Shown one piece after another: positions 16,326 to 25,440 of a DNA stretch of 64,000 nucleotides; the stretch's first letter is position 1, and every line of letters begins with the position of its first letter. A model generated the notes under the pieces. It had not been told where the DNA came from, did not search any database, and worked only from the letters and a program-made list of their open reading frames with translations. The translations under genes and the position numbers were made by a program. The stretch lies in assembly GCF_030144325.1 (NCBI RefSeq), contig NZ_CP126307.1, positions 124,001-188,000 on the forward strand, in the 5' to 3' direction. Origin of the DNA: Bosea vestrisii. GTDB lineage: Bacteria; Pseudomonadota; Alphaproteobacteria; Rhizobiales; Beijerinckiaceae.

Positions 16326-18974
16326 CTAGTCCTTGGCGGTACTCGCCTTCTTGGGCTTGGCGCTCTTCGGCTTCACTTTCGCCTGCGCCTTCTTGGCGGC
16401 TGCCGGCTTCTTGGCAGGCGCTTTCGTCTTGGCCTTGGCGCCGCCACCAGCCGCGGCCTTGGCATTGACCAGCTCGATCGCCTGCTCGACGGTGATGCTT
16501 TCCTGCGCCATCGTCTTCGGCAGGGTGGCGTAGACCTTGCCCCAGGCGACATAGGGGCCGTATTTGCCGGCCCGGACTTCCATCTTGCCGCCTTGCGGAT
16601 GCTCGCCGAGCTCGCGTCCCGGTGTCGCTGCGGCATTGCCGAAGCGGCGGCCGCCCGCACCGCTCTCCTTGGCGACGATCAGGTCGATGGCGCGATTGGC
16701 GCCGATTTCGAGGATGTCGTCGGCCTTGTCGATATTGGCGTAGGTCTTGCCGTGCTGGACGTAAGGCCCGTAGCGGCCGATGCCGGCGAGGATCGGCTCG
16801 CCGCTCGTGGGATGTTTCGCCACCTCGCGCGGAAGCGAGAGCAGGGCGAGTGCCTTCTCCAGCGTCAGCGAACCGACGGTCTCGCCCTTGGGCAGGCTCG
16901 AACGCTTCGGCTTCTCGCCCTCGCCGAGCTGGATATAGGGGCCGAAGCGGCCATCGCGAACGCTGACCTCCTGATCCGTCGCCGGGTCCTTGCCGAGGAT
17001 GCGCACGCCGTTCTGGGTCTGGCCGCCTTCGGCCGAACCATCCCCCTCGGCGGCTGAGGCGCTGAGCGGGCGGGTAAAGCGGCATTCCGGATAGTTCGAG
17101 CAGCCGACGAAGGCGCCGAACTTGCCGAGCTTGAGCGAGAGCGTGCCGGTGCCGCAGACTTGGCAGCTGCGCGGGTCGCCGCCATCGGCGCGTGGTGGGA
17201 AGACGTGCTCGCCCAGGATGCCATTCAGCGCTTCCAGAACGTCGCCGACGCGCAGTTCCTTGGTCTCGCCGATCGACTTGGTGAACTCGTCCCAGAATTC
17301 GCGCAGCAATACCTTCCAGTCGACATCGCCGCTGGAGACCAGATCGAGCTTCTCTTCCAGGCTGGCGGTGAAGTCGAACTCGACATAGCGCTTGAAGAAG
17401 CTCTCCAGGAACGCCGTGACCAGCATGCCCTTGTCTTCGGGCACCAACCGCTTCTTCTCGATCCGCACATATTCGCGGTCGCGCAGCGTCGCCAGCGTCG
17501 CGGCATAGGTCGAGGGCCGGCCAATGCCGAGCTCTTCCATGCGCTTGACCAGGCTGGCTTCCGAGAAGCGTGGCGGCGGCTCGGTGAAATGCTGGTCGGC
17601 GGCGATGCCGCGCTTCTCCAGCGGATCGCCTGCCTTCATCGCAGGCAGCTTCTTGCTGTCCTCGTCCTCTTCGTCGTCGCGGCTCTCCTGATAGAGCGTC
17701 AGGAAACCGTCGAAGAGCACGACCTGGCCGGTGGCGCGCAGTTCGAGCGCGCGGGCGCCGACCTGGGCCGCGATATCGACCGTGGTACGCTCGATCGAGG
17801 CTGACTCCATCTGGCTGGCGATGGTACGCTTCCAGATCAGCTCGTAGAGCTTCGCCTGCTCCGGCTCGAGATGGCGCACGACCATGGCCGGCAGCCGGCC
17901 GAGATCGGTCGGGCGGATGGCCTCGTGGGCCTCCTGCGCGTTCTTGGCCTTGACCGTGTATTTGCGCGGGGCGTCCGGCACGTAGTTGTCGCCGAATTCC
18001 TTGCCGATGACCCGCCGCGCCGCCACGATCGCCGAGCCGTCCATGTCGACGCCGTCGGTTCGCATATAGGTGATCAGGCCGACGGTCTCGCCGCCGATAT
18101 CGACGCCCTCATAGAGCCGCTGCGCCACCTGCATGGTGCGGGCCGGCGCCATGCCGAGCTTGCGCGAGGCCTCCTGCTGCAGGGTCGAGGTCTGGAAGGG
18201 CGGCTGGGGGTGGCGCCTGACCGGCTTGGCCTCGACTTCGGCGACCGAGAAGCGCGCAGTCTCCAGCGCGGCCTTGAAAGCCGCGGCCTCATCGCCCGTG
18301 CCAATGTCGAGCCGGGTGATCTTCTTGCCGTCGGCGCCGCTGAGGCGCGCGTCGAAGGTCGCGCCGCTGGCGGTCGCGAGCGTCGCGATCAGCGACCAAT
18401 ATTCACGTGCTCGGAAGGCCTCGATCTCGCGCTCACGGTCGCTGACCAGCCTGAGCGCAACCGATTGCACGCGCCCGGCCGAGCGCGCGCCCGGCAATTT
18501 GCGCCAGAGCACCGGGGAGAGCGTGAAGCCGACGAGATAATCGAGGGCACGGCGGGCGAGGTAAGCGTCGACCAACGCCTGGTCGATCGGGCGCGGATTG
18601 GCCAGAGCCTTCTGTACCGCGTCCTTGGTGACCGCGTTGAAGGTGACGCGTTCGACAGGAATGCCTTTGAGCACGCGCTTCTGGTTCAGTGCCTCGAGCA
18701 CATGCCAGGAGATCGCCTCGCCCTCGCGATCCGGGTCGGTTGCGAGGATGACTTTCTCGGCGTTCTTGGCTGCCCGCGCGATCTCGGCGACCTGCTTGGC
18801 GCCGCGCCCCTCGGTTTCCCAGAGCATGGCGAAGTCGTTCTCGGGATCGACCGAGCCGTCCTTGGCCGGCAGATCGCGGATATGCCCGAACGAGGCGATG
18901 ACCTCGTAATCGGATCCGAGATACTTATTGATCGTCTTGGCCTTGGCCGGCGACTCGACGATGAGGAGCTTCAT
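16326..18974 (-). CDS. topA: DNA topoisomerase I (TopA)
   Basis: An 882-residue type IA topoisomerase that relaxes negative supercoils through a 5'-phosphotyrosine. The TOPRIM domain is N-terminal ('KLLIVESPAKAKTINKYLG', then 'ATDPDREGEAISWH'). The active-site Tyr is in 'GLITYMRTDGVDMDG'. A single four-Cys zinc module (CQVC...GCSNYPEC) begins near residue 600 and is followed by repeats of the 'FGPYIQLGEGEKPKR' / 'YGPYVQHGKTYAN' type. The tail is Lys/Ala-rich ('KAPAKKPAAAKKAQAK'). The start at 18974 is the conserved MKLLIVES. The last two-thirds of the gap to panB hold a repeat. In many Hyphomicrobiales topA follows dprA; here it is upstream and inverted. Confidence 0.97.
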   Translation of the reverse strand: MKLLIVESPAKAKTINKYLGSDYEVIASFGHIRDLPAKDGSVDPENDFAMLWETEGRGAKQVAEIARAAKNAEKVILATDPDREGEAISWHVLEALNQKRVLKGIPVERVTFNAVTKDAVQKALANPRPIDQALVDAYLARRALDYLVGFTLSPVLWRKLPGARSAGRVQSVALRLVSDREREIEAFRAREYWSLIATLATASGATFDARLSGADGKKITRLDIGTGDEAAAFKAALETARFSVAEVEAKPVRRHPQPPFQTSTLQQEASRKLGMAPARTMQVAQRLYEGVDIGGETVGLITYMRTDGVDMDGSAIVAARRVIGKEFGDNYVPDAPRKYTVKAKNAQEAHEAIRPTDLGRLPAMVVRHLEPEQAKLYELIWKRTIASQMESASIERTTVDIAAQVGARALELRATGQVVLFDGFLTLYQESRDDEEDEDSKKLPAMKAGDPLEKRGIAADQHFTEPPPRFSEASLVKRMEELGIGRPSTYAATLATLRDREYVRIEKKRLVPEDKGMLVTAFLESFFKRYVEFDFTASLEEKLDLVSSGDVDWKVLLREFWDEFTKSIGETKELRVGDVLEALNGILGEHVFPPRADGGDPRSCQVCGTGTLSLKLGKFGAFVGCSNYPECRFTRPLSASAAEGDGSAEGGQTQNGVRILGKDPATDQEVSVRDGRFGPYIQLGEGEKPKRSSLPKGETVGSLTLEKALALLSLPREVAKHPTSGEPILAGIGRYGPYVQHGKTYANIDKADDILEIGANRAIDLIVAKESGAGGRRFGNAAATPGRELGEHPQGGKMEVRAGKYGPYVAWGKVYATLPKTMAQESITVEQAIELVNAKAAAGGGAKAKTKAPAKKPAAAKKAQAKVKPKSAKPKKASTAKD

Positions 18975-19016
18975 GACGCTTTCGATCTCATAGGCAAGTG
19001 GCGGGGCGGCACGAAA

Positions 19017-19124
19017 GCCGGAGCCGATCAGGTCGATTTCCTGATCGGTGAATCCGTCTCTCACTTTCAGAAGAGACCGTTTGACCGATCAGCCTGCCGG
19101 GCAGGCGATCGGAACGGGCTCTAG
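19017..19124 (-). repeat. GATCAG-type dispersed hairpin repeat, copy 1
   Basis: This copy fills much of the 324-base gap between the divergent topA and panB genes. Read on the minus strand it begins CTAGAGCCCGTTCCGATC. It then forms a hairpin around CCTGCCCGGCAGG, holds a spacer with TCTCTTCTGAAAG, and ends with a second hairpin, CCGATCAGG...CCTGATCGG. The same order of blocks is seen at 47351-47463 on the plus strand. The rest of the gap (19125-19298) should hold the panB promoter; I see no other element in it. Confidence 0.75.
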
Positions 19125-19298
19125 CGTGCCAACCTCGCCGAACTTGGCGCGGGGCGCGTTGATAGCGGTTCGGGATTGCGCGCGAAAGTGGTTCACGCGG
19201 CCAGTCCTGTCAAACCCGATTCTACTTTTCGGCGAAGGGCGGTCAGGCTACGTCACCAGCCGTTGCCATTTTGGCGCTAAACGGCGGGAGAACTGAGC

Positions 19299-20120
19299 AT
19301 GTCGTCACAGAACCGGACAACCCGGCTGACCTCGCTCGATATTCGCGGGCGCAAGGGCGGCGCGCCGCTCGTCGCCTTGACCGCCTATACTGCACCGATG
19401 GCGAGGATCGTCGATGAGGTCGCCGACGTCACGCTGGTCGGCGACTCGCTCGGCATGGTCGTCTACGGCCTCGACAGCACTGTCCCGGTGACGCTGGAGA
19501 TGATGAGCCTGCATGGCCAGGCCGTGACGCGGGCCACGATGCGCTCGCTCGTCGTGATCGACATGCCCTTCGGCAGCTATGAGGAAGGCCGGGAGCAGGC
19601 CTTCCGCAACGCCGCCAGGCTGCTGAAAGAGACCGGTGCGGGAGCTGTGAAGCTCGAGGGCGGCGCCAGAATGGCTGAGACTGTACGCTTCCTGGTCGAG
19701 CGCGGCGTGCCGGTGATGGGCCATGTCGGCCTGACGCCGCAGGCGGTCAACACGCTCGGCGGCTGCAAGGCGCAAGGGCGCAGCAGGGCTGAATGGCCGG
19801 CGTTCATCGCTGATGCAACGGCGATTGCCGATGCCGGCGCCTTCTCTCTGGTGGTCGAAGCTGTCGCCGAGCCGCTGGCGACGGAAATCACCAGCCGGAT
19901 CGCGATCCCGACGATCGGCATCGGCGCCTCAGCGGCCTGTGACGGCCAGGTTCTTGTCCTCGACGACATGCTCGGCCTCACCGGCCGCGTGCCGAAATTC
20001 GTTAAGGCCTATGGCGATCTAGCCGGGCAGGCGCGCGAGGCGGTGCGGGTCTATGCCGCCGAGGTGCGCAGCCGCCAGTTCCCAGGCGAGCAGCATGTCT
20101 ATGCCTTGAAGGCGGAGTGA
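19299..20120 (+). CDS. panB: 3-methyl-2-oxobutanoate hydroxymethyltransferase (PanB)
   Basis: A 273-residue protein, the usual length for PanB, the first enzyme of pantothenate synthesis. It adds a hydroxymethyl group from methylene-tetrahydrofolate to 2-oxoisovalerate to make ketopantoate. Key stretches: 'LTAYTAPMARIVDEVADVTLVGDSLGMVV' (metal-binding Asp), 'VKLEGG', 'PVMGHVGLTPQ', 'IPTIGIGASAACDGQVLVLDDMLGL'. It is followed 64 bases later by pyrB in the same direction. No panC is next to it. Confidence 0.96.
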   Translation: MSSQNRTTRLTSLDIRGRKGGAPLVALTAYTAPMARIVDEVADVTLVGDSLGMVVYGLDSTVPVTLEMMSLHGQAVTRATMRSLVVIDMPFGSYEEGREQAFRNAARLLKETGAGAVKLEGGARMAETVRFLVERGVPVMGHVGLTPQAVNTLGGCKAQGRSRAEWPAFIADATAIADAGAFSLVVEAVAEPLATEITSRIAIPTIGIGASAACDGQVLVLDDMLGLTGRVPKFVKAYGDLAGQAREAVRVYAAEVRSRQFPGEQHVYALKAE

Positions 20121-20184
20121 CCCACAAGGAAAGCGCGCGCTGCCTTGCGCTGGCCACGACTCGCCCCTAAACAGCGGTCTTCAA

Positions 20185-21129
20185 ATGACAGCGACCGCAC
20201 CGCTCTATCCGCACCGGCACCTCCTCGGGATCGAGGGGCTGTCTCATTTGGATATCGAGGCTCTGCTTGAGCGCGCCGAGACCTATGTCGCGCTCTCGCG
20301 CCAGATCGAGAAGAAGACCGCGACCTTGCGCGGCCGTACCCAGATCAACCTGTTCTTCGAGCCCTCGACGCGGACGCAGGCCTCATTCGAGCTTGCCGGA
20401 AAGCGCCTCGGCGCCGACGTGATGAACATGTCGGTCAGCTCCTCCTCGGTGAAGAAGGGCGAGACGCTGATCGACACAGCCGCGACGCTGAACGCGATGC
20501 GGCCCGACATCCTCGTCGTCCGTCACCATGCGGCCGGCGCGGTCAACCTGCTCGCCCGCAAGGTTGACTGCTCGGTGGTCAATGCCGGCGACGGCGCGCA
20601 TGAGCATCCGACCCAGGCGCTGCTCGACGCGCTGACCATCCGCCGGAACAAGGGCCGCATCGCCGGGCTGACCGTCGCGATCTGCGGCGACATCGTGCAT
20701 TCGCGCGTCGCTCGTTCCAACATCATCCTGCTCAATGCACTCGGCGCCAAGGTGCGCCTGATCGCGCCTTCGACCCTGCTTCCGACCGGTGTCGAGCGCA
20801 TGGGCGTCGAGGTCTTCCGCGATATGAAGAAGGGGCTCGAGGGCGTCGACATCGTCATGATGCTGCGCCTGCAGCTCGAGCGCATGAACGGCGCCTTCGT
20901 TCCGTCCTCGAAAGAATACTTCCGCTATTTCGGCCTCGATCGCGACAAGCTCTCGCTGGCGGCGCCGGATGCGCTCGTCATGCATCCCGGCCCGATGAAT
21001 CGCGGCGTCGAAATCTCCTCGGAGGTGGCCGACGGCGCGCAGTCGCTGATCCGCGAGCAGGTCGAGATGGGCGTCGCCGTTCGCATGGCGGTGCTCGATG
21101 CGCTCGCGCAGCACTTGCCCAATGGCTGA
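20185..21129 (+). CDS. pyrB: Aspartate carbamoyltransferase catalytic subunit (PyrB)
   Basis: A 314-residue ATCase catalytic chain that joins carbamoyl phosphate and aspartate in pyrimidine synthesis. The carbamoyl-phosphate loop is 'NLFFEPSTRTQASFELAGKR', the 80s loop region 'SVKKGETLIDTA', and 'NAGDGAHEHPTQALLDALT' and 'VMHPGPMNRGVEI' complete the active site. No regulatory chain (PyrI) is present, as in the dodecameric class that pairs with a dihydroorotase-like protein. It is followed by a small membrane protein gene and the dihydroorotase-like gene, so the unit is an operon. Confidence 0.96.
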   Translation: MTATAPLYPHRHLLGIEGLSHLDIEALLERAETYVALSRQIEKKTATLRGRTQINLFFEPSTRTQASFELAGKRLGADVMNMSVSSSSVKKGETLIDTAATLNAMRPDILVVRHHAAGAVNLLARKVDCSVVNAGDGAHEHPTQALLDALTIRRNKGRIAGLTVAICGDIVHSRVARSNIILLNALGAKVRLIAPSTLLPTGVERMGVEVFRDMKKGLEGVDIVMMLRLQLERMNGAFVPSSKEYFRYFGLDRDKLSLAAPDALVMHPGPMNRGVEISSEVADGAQSLIREQVEMGVAVRMAVLDALAQHLPNG

Positions 21130-21134
21130 GCCGG

Positions 21135-21377
21135 ATGGAGCTCTTCCTCGCCTGGCTGCTGCGACAGATGCGCCGGGCTCGGATCGTCTTCGTTGGCCTC
21201 TATCTCGTCGTCGTGGCCGGCTTCGCGTACGCCGAGCCGCGCTCCGCCTGGACCTGGTTGATCGCGCTTCTCGGCGGGCTCCTGTGCGTCGGCATCTGGG
21301 GGCTGGTCGGGTTCTGGAGTTACGTTTTCACGCAGCGCCGCGAGCGCAAGAACGGGGTCGAGCGTAGCGATGGCTGA
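21135..21377 (+). CDS. Small membrane protein between pyrB and the dihydroorotase-like gene
   Basis: I do not recognise this 80-residue protein. It has a basic N-terminus (LRQMRRAR), two hydrophobic segments (about 17-33 'IVFVGLYLVVVAGFAYA' and 40-62 'WLIALLGGLLCVGIWGLVGF') and a charged C-terminus ('TQRRERKNGVERSDG'). That is typical of a two-helix inner-membrane hairpin. It starts five bases after pyrB and its last eight bases overlap the next gene, so it is surely co-expressed with the pyrimidine genes. Function unknown. Confidence 0.72.
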   Translation: MELFLAWLLRQMRRARIVFVGLYLVVVAGFAYAEPRSAWTWLIALLGGLLCVGIWGLVGFWSYVFTQRRERKNGVERSDG

Positions 21378-22674
21378 AAGCAGCGGGCTTGCGATCGTCG
21401 ACGCACGGCTGGTCGATCCGGCCTCCGGTCGTGAGGGCCCGGGCAGCATCCTGATCCGCGATGGTCTGATCACTGATATCCACTGGGGCCGCGATCGCCC
21501 GGAGCTGCCAGCGGGCATCGAGGTGGAGGAGGCCGGGGGCCTCGTGCTCGCGCCGGGCCTCGTCGATCTGCGCGCCTTCCTCGGCGAGCCAGGCGCCGAG
21601 TTTCGCGAGACGCTCGGGACTGGGTCGCAAGCGGCTGCGGCCGGCGGGGTCACCACGGTGATCTGCCGCCCCGACACCGATCCGCCGATCGACGATCCCT
21701 CCGTGATCGATTTCATCAAGCGCCGCGCCCGCGACAAGGCGATCGTCAACGTCCTGCCGGCGGCGGCGCTGACAAAACGGTTGGCCGGGAAGGAAATCAC
21801 CGAGTTCGGCCTGCTGCTCGAAGCCGGCGCAGTCGCCTTCAGCGACGGCGCCAACGGTGTGCGCAACCCGCAAGTCATGCGTCGCGCCATGATCTATGCC
21901 CGCGACTTCGACGCTCTGCTGATCAACCATGTCGAGGATCCCGACCTGCGCGGCGATGGCGTGATGAACGAGGGCGAGTTCGCCAGCCGCAAGGGCCTGC
22001 CGGGCATCCCGCACGAGGCAGAGACGGTGATGCTGGAGCGCGACCTGCGTCTCGCTCGCGCCAGCGGCGCCCGCTACCACGCCGCCATGATCTCGTGTTC
22101 GGATTCGCTCGAACTGATCCGCCGGGCCAAGGAAAGCGGGCTTTCCGTCACCTGCGGCGTCTCGATCAACAATCTCTGTTTGAACGAGAACGACGTCGGC
22201 GAGTACCGCACCTTCTGCAAGGTCTCGCCGCCGCTGCGGCACGAGGGCGAGCGGCTCGCCATGATCGAGGCGGTGGCCGAGGGGCTGATCGACGTGATCG
22301 TCTCCGACCACGATCCGCAGGATGTCGAGACCAAGCGTCAGCCCTTTGCCGAGGCCGCCAACGGCGCGCTCGGCATTGAGACGCTGCTGTCGGCGGCGCT
22401 GCGCCTTTATCACAACGAGCAGATCGGCCTGCCGGCACTGTTCGCCGCTTTATCGAGCCGGCCGGCCGATTTGCTCGGGCTCGGCTGCGGCCGGCTGATG
22501 CCAGGCGCACCGGCCGACCTCGCGCTGATCGATATCGACGCGCCCTTCGTCGTCGACAAGCGCAAGCTCAAATCGCGCGCCAAGAACTCGCCCTTCGACG
22601 AGGCAAGGCTGCAGGGGCTGGTGCAGGCGACTTGGGTCGGTGGCCGGGTGGTGTATCGCGGCGAAGCTGCGTAA
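21370..22674 (+). CDS. pyrC: Dihydroorotase-like protein (PyrC/PyrX), probably non-catalytic
   Basis: A 434-residue amidohydrolase-superfamily protein that fits dihydroorotase along its length ('LVLAPGLVDLRAFLGEPGAEFRETL', 'GGVTTVICRPDTDPPIDDP', 'PHEAETVMLERDL', 'VIVSDHDPQD'). The hallmark HxH zinc motif (normally DxHxHLR) is replaced by DLRAFLG, and the usual second-site H..H is YHAAMIS. Catalysis is therefore unlikely. Pseudomonas PyrX is a known inactive dihydroorotase that holds ATCase together, and the same role is inferred here. An active dihydroorotase must then be encoded elsewhere. The gene overlaps the small membrane protein gene by eight bases. Confidence 0.88.
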   Translation: MAESSGLAIVDARLVDPASGREGPGSILIRDGLITDIHWGRDRPELPAGIEVEEAGGLVLAPGLVDLRAFLGEPGAEFRETLGTGSQAAAAGGVTTVICRPDTDPPIDDPSVIDFIKRRARDKAIVNVLPAAALTKRLAGKEITEFGLLLEAGAVAFSDGANGVRNPQVMRRAMIYARDFDALLINHVEDPDLRGDGVMNEGEFASRKGLPGIPHEAETVMLERDLRLARASGARYHAAMISCSDSLELIRRAKESGLSVTCGVSINNLCLNENDVGEYRTFCKVSPPLRHEGERLAMIEAVAEGLIDVIVSDHDPQDVETKRQPFAEAANGALGIETLLSAALRLYHNEQIGLPALFAALSSRPADLLGLGCGRLMPGAPADLALIDIDAPFVVDKRKLKSRAKNSPFDEARLQGLVQATWVGGRVVYRGEAA

Positions 22675-22704
22675 GCTCGCAGCAGGACGGGCAGGGGAGG
22701 TTGC

Positions 22705-23328
22705 ATGGCTGAGGCGTTCGATTGGGCGTTTTCAGGCCCGATGGGGCTTGCCGCGCTCGTCCTCGGCTATCTGCTCGGCTCGATTCCCTTCGGCATCATC
22801 CTGACGCGGCTGAGCGGCGGTCCGGATCTGCGCACGATCGGCTCCGGTAATATCGGCGCGACCAACGTTCTGCGCACCGGCAACAAGAAGCTCGCGGCCC
22901 TGACCTTGATCGGCGACATGCTGAAGGGCACGGCTGCGGTCCTGCTTGCCGGCTGGTTGCTCGGCGGCAAGAGCGCGGCGCTCGCAGCCGGTCTTGGCGC
23001 CTTTCTCGGCCATCTCTTCCCGGTCTGGCTGCGATTCAAGGGCGGCAAGGGCGTCGCCACCTTCCTCGGCATCCTGATCGGGTTGAAGGCGTCGATCGCG
23101 CTGATCTTCGCCGCGGTCTGGATCAGCATCGCTTACCTGACCCGCTACTCCTCGCTCTCGGCACTGATTGCGAGCCTGCTGACGCCGCTGCTGCTCTGGT
23201 TCTGGATTCGTGATCCTCAGGCAGCCGGGCTGATGGCCATCCTCACGCTGCTGCTCTGGTTCATGCACCGGGAAAACATTGCAAGGCTGCTGGCCGGCCG
23301 CGAAGGCAAGATCGGACAAAAGGACTGA
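22705..23328 (+). CDS. plsY: Glycerol-3-phosphate acyltransferase (PlsY)
   Basis: A 207-residue integral membrane enzyme that transfers the acyl group from acyl-phosphate to glycerol 3-phosphate, starting phospholipid synthesis. The three PlsY motifs are present: 'LLGSIPFGIILTRL', 'GSGNIGATNVLRTGNKK' and 'FKGGKGVATFLGILIG', among about five transmembrane helices. It lies 30 bases after the dihydroorotase-like gene and runs directly into dprA (TGA then ATG). Confidence 0.96.
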   Translation: MAEAFDWAFSGPMGLAALVLGYLLGSIPFGIILTRLSGGPDLRTIGSGNIGATNVLRTGNKKLAALTLIGDMLKGTAAVLLAGWLLGGKSAALAAGLGAFLGHLFPVWLRFKGGKGVATFLGILIGLKASIALIFAAVWISIAYLTRYSSLSALIASLLTPLLLWFWIRDPQAAGLMAILTLLLWFMHRENIARLLAGREGKIGQKD

Positions 23329-24542
23329 ATGTCGATGGCCGGTTTCGTTCTCGATGACCGGCAACGCCTCGACTGGCTCAGACTGATACGCAGCGAGAGC
23401 ATTGGCCCACGCACCTTCCGCACCCTGGTCAACCGCTTCGGCGGGGCGGCCGGAGCACTCGCCGCCTTGCCGGATATCGGCCGTCAGGCCGGGCGTACGC
23501 TCAGATTATGCACGCCCGCCGAGGCGGAGCGGGAGTTCGAGGCGCTGCGCCGGCGTGGCGTTCAGCTGATCGCGCTCGGCGAAGCCACCTATCCCGTGCC
23601 GCTGCAGGCGATCGATTCGGCCCCGCCGCTGATCGCGGTCGAGGGTGATCCAGCTGTGCTGAACCGACCGTGCGTCGCGCTGGTCGGCTCGCGCAACGCC
23701 TCCGCGGCGGGGCTGAAATTCACGGCGACCCTGGCGCGTGAACTGGGTGAGGCCGGCTTCATCGTGGTCTCCGGCCTGGCCCGTGGTATCGACACGTCTG
23801 CCCATCAAGCGAGTCTGGAGAGCGGCACGATTGCCGTGCTGGCGGGGGGCTCGACGAAGTCTATCCGCCGCAGAACATCCCACTGTTGGAACGCATCCGC
23901 GAACACGGTGCGGCGCTGAGCGAAATGCCGCTTGGCTGGGCGCCGCGCGGGCGCGATTTTCCGCGACGAAACCGGCTTGTTTCGGGCCTGGCGCTCGGAA
24001 CGGTGGTGGTCGAGGCGGCGCGCAAGTCCGGTTCCCTCATCACCGCCCGCTTCGCCAACGAGCAGGGCCGCCAGGTCTTCGCCGTGCCGGGCTCACCGCT
24101 CGATCCGCGCGCCGAGGGCGGTAACCATCTGATTCGCGAAGGCGCGATCCTCTGCGCCGAGTCCGCCCACATCGTCGACGCACTGACGCCGATGCTGAAG
24201 CGCGGCGACCTCTTCGGGCTGGAGCCCATTCTCGCTCGCGAGGACGGCGGACCGGGGCGCCGGCAAGAGGCGCTTTGGGATGAGCTCGATCTGCCGGAGG
24301 TGCTGCCGGCGCCGAAAGCCGAGCTGAACGGGGAGGAAATGGGGACAACGCTGGCCGCGCAAGCTGGCAATGTGCCACGTCTGCGATTGCTCGATCTCAT
24401 CGGTTCGACGCCAGTCGCGATGGACGATCTCGTTCGCGCAAGTGGTCAGCCTGCGCGCGAGGTCAGTCGAATCCTGCTCGAGCTGGAGCTGGAGGGCGTG
24501 GTGCAGCGCCATGTTGGCGGAGCCCTCTCGCGGCTGGCGTAA
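23329..24542 (+). pseudogene. dprA: DNA-processing protein DprA, one-base frameshift
   Basis: DprA loads RecA on incoming single-stranded DNA in transformation. The first frame carries the SAM-like N-terminus and half of the Rossmann domain ('LVGSRNASAAGLKF', 'VVSGLARGIDTSAHQASLE', 'GTIAVLAGG'). The second continues with 'LERIREHGAALSEMPLGW', 'RNRLVSGLALGTVVVEAA' and a C-terminal winged helix ('LLDLIGSTPVAMDDLVRAS'). They meet at the G run 23844-23849: one missing G there restores '...AGGLDEVYPPQN...'. Both halves are otherwise whole, so a homopolymer read error is the likely cause. The ATG at 23329 directly abuts the plsY stop. Confidence 0.93.
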
Positions 24543-24552
24543 GCATGGCGGG

Positions 24553-24834
24553 TCAGCCTGCCGCTTCGCCCCAGCGGTCGCACTCGCGCTCGGCCTCCGC
24601 GGCTGCCAGCTCCAGCAAGGTGACGAGCAGGTCGAGATCGGCGGCGCGGGCCTGCGTACCGAGTTCGGCAAGCATCTTTCCCGCCTTGACGGCAATGTCG
24701 CGCTGCAGATCGCGTTGGCGTGCTCGTTTCTCGACAAGGAGTTGCAGCGCCAACGCTTCGGGCTCGTTGAGCGGCTGCAGGCTTCCAGACACCATAAAGT
24801 CGGTGGAAGCATAAGACGTCGGAGAAGCCGGCAT
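24553..24834 (-). CDS. Small helical protein, paralogue A of a tandem pair
   Basis: I do not recognise this 93-residue protein. A strong AAGGAG lies seven bases before its ATG. The C-terminal half is predicted helical and carries 'LAELGTQARAADLDLLVTLLELAAAEAE'. The spacing ELG..ARAA.L..L........EA recurs in the neighbour at 24910-25227, so the two are likely paralogues. There is no signal peptide or membrane segment. It is convergent with dprA, with 10 bases between the stop codons. Function unknown; the helix pattern would suit a small adaptor or dimerisation module. Confidence 0.72.
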   Translation of the reverse strand: MPASPTSYASTDFMVSGSLQPLNEPEALALQLLVEKRARQRDLQRDIAVKAGKMLAELGTQARAADLDLLVTLLELAAAEAERECDRWGEAAG

Positions 24835-24909
24835 GGGCGCTCCTTTTAAGTTGTCATATTTTAGTTGTGCAACCTATGATTTAATAATCTGCAAAAGACC
24901 CGTGTTCAG

Positions 24910-25227
24910 CTAAGGTGTTTTGTCGGGATCGGTGGGTTCGCCGAGCTGCAGCTGGCAGGTTCGGCGATTGATCGCGGCCTCAAGCCGGGTCATGTCGACA
25001 AAATAGGCGAGGCTGCTGAGTTGCGCTGCCCGCGCCATGGCGCCGAGTTCGATGCTGATCTCCTCGATATACGAAGCAACTTCCAGTTGCATCCGCGCGA
25101 GTGCGTCCATGCTATGCGGTCCGGGCGAGGCGACGGCATTGCGGCCTATACGGGAAACTCTGGGTAAGCGATTGTCATCCGGATAGATTTTATCCTCCTT
25201 GATTTTCCGTGACGTTGCTTTTCTCAT
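24910..25227 (-). CDS. Small helical protein, paralogue B of a tandem pair
   Basis: A 105-residue unrecognised protein. It has a basic N-terminus (MRKATSRKIKEDK), a middle segment 'MDALARMQLEVASYIEEI' and the shared helical motif 'ELGAMARAAQLSSLAYFVD'. GAGGG lies at suitable distance before the ATG. It reads towards the paralogue at 24553-24834; the 75-base AT-rich gap between them (AT-rich by comparison with the genome) may hold a promoter for that gene. The 241 bases upstream, up to 25468, show no further gene. Function unknown. Confidence 0.7.
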   Translation of the reverse strand: MRKATSRKIKEDKIYPDDNRLPRVSRIGRNAVASPGPHSMDALARMQLEVASYIEEISIELGAMARAAQLSSLAYFVDMTRLEAAINRRTCQLQLGEPTDPDKTP

Positions 25228-25440
25228 GTCGTCTGCCCTCGTGGTTGCATCAGCCCTTGGGAAACGAACCGGTGTTCGACAGAGCTATTCTTGCTACTCG
25301 TCCCCCGGGAATGCAATCACTGCGTGTATAAAATTCCTCGAAAAGGAACTCTTTCTCCATTGAGGCGTTCTTCCTGATCGCAATTTAGCCGCGATTGGTT
25401 CAGGCCCGGTTCAACCGCTGCGGGCTAGATCGGGCGTCAA

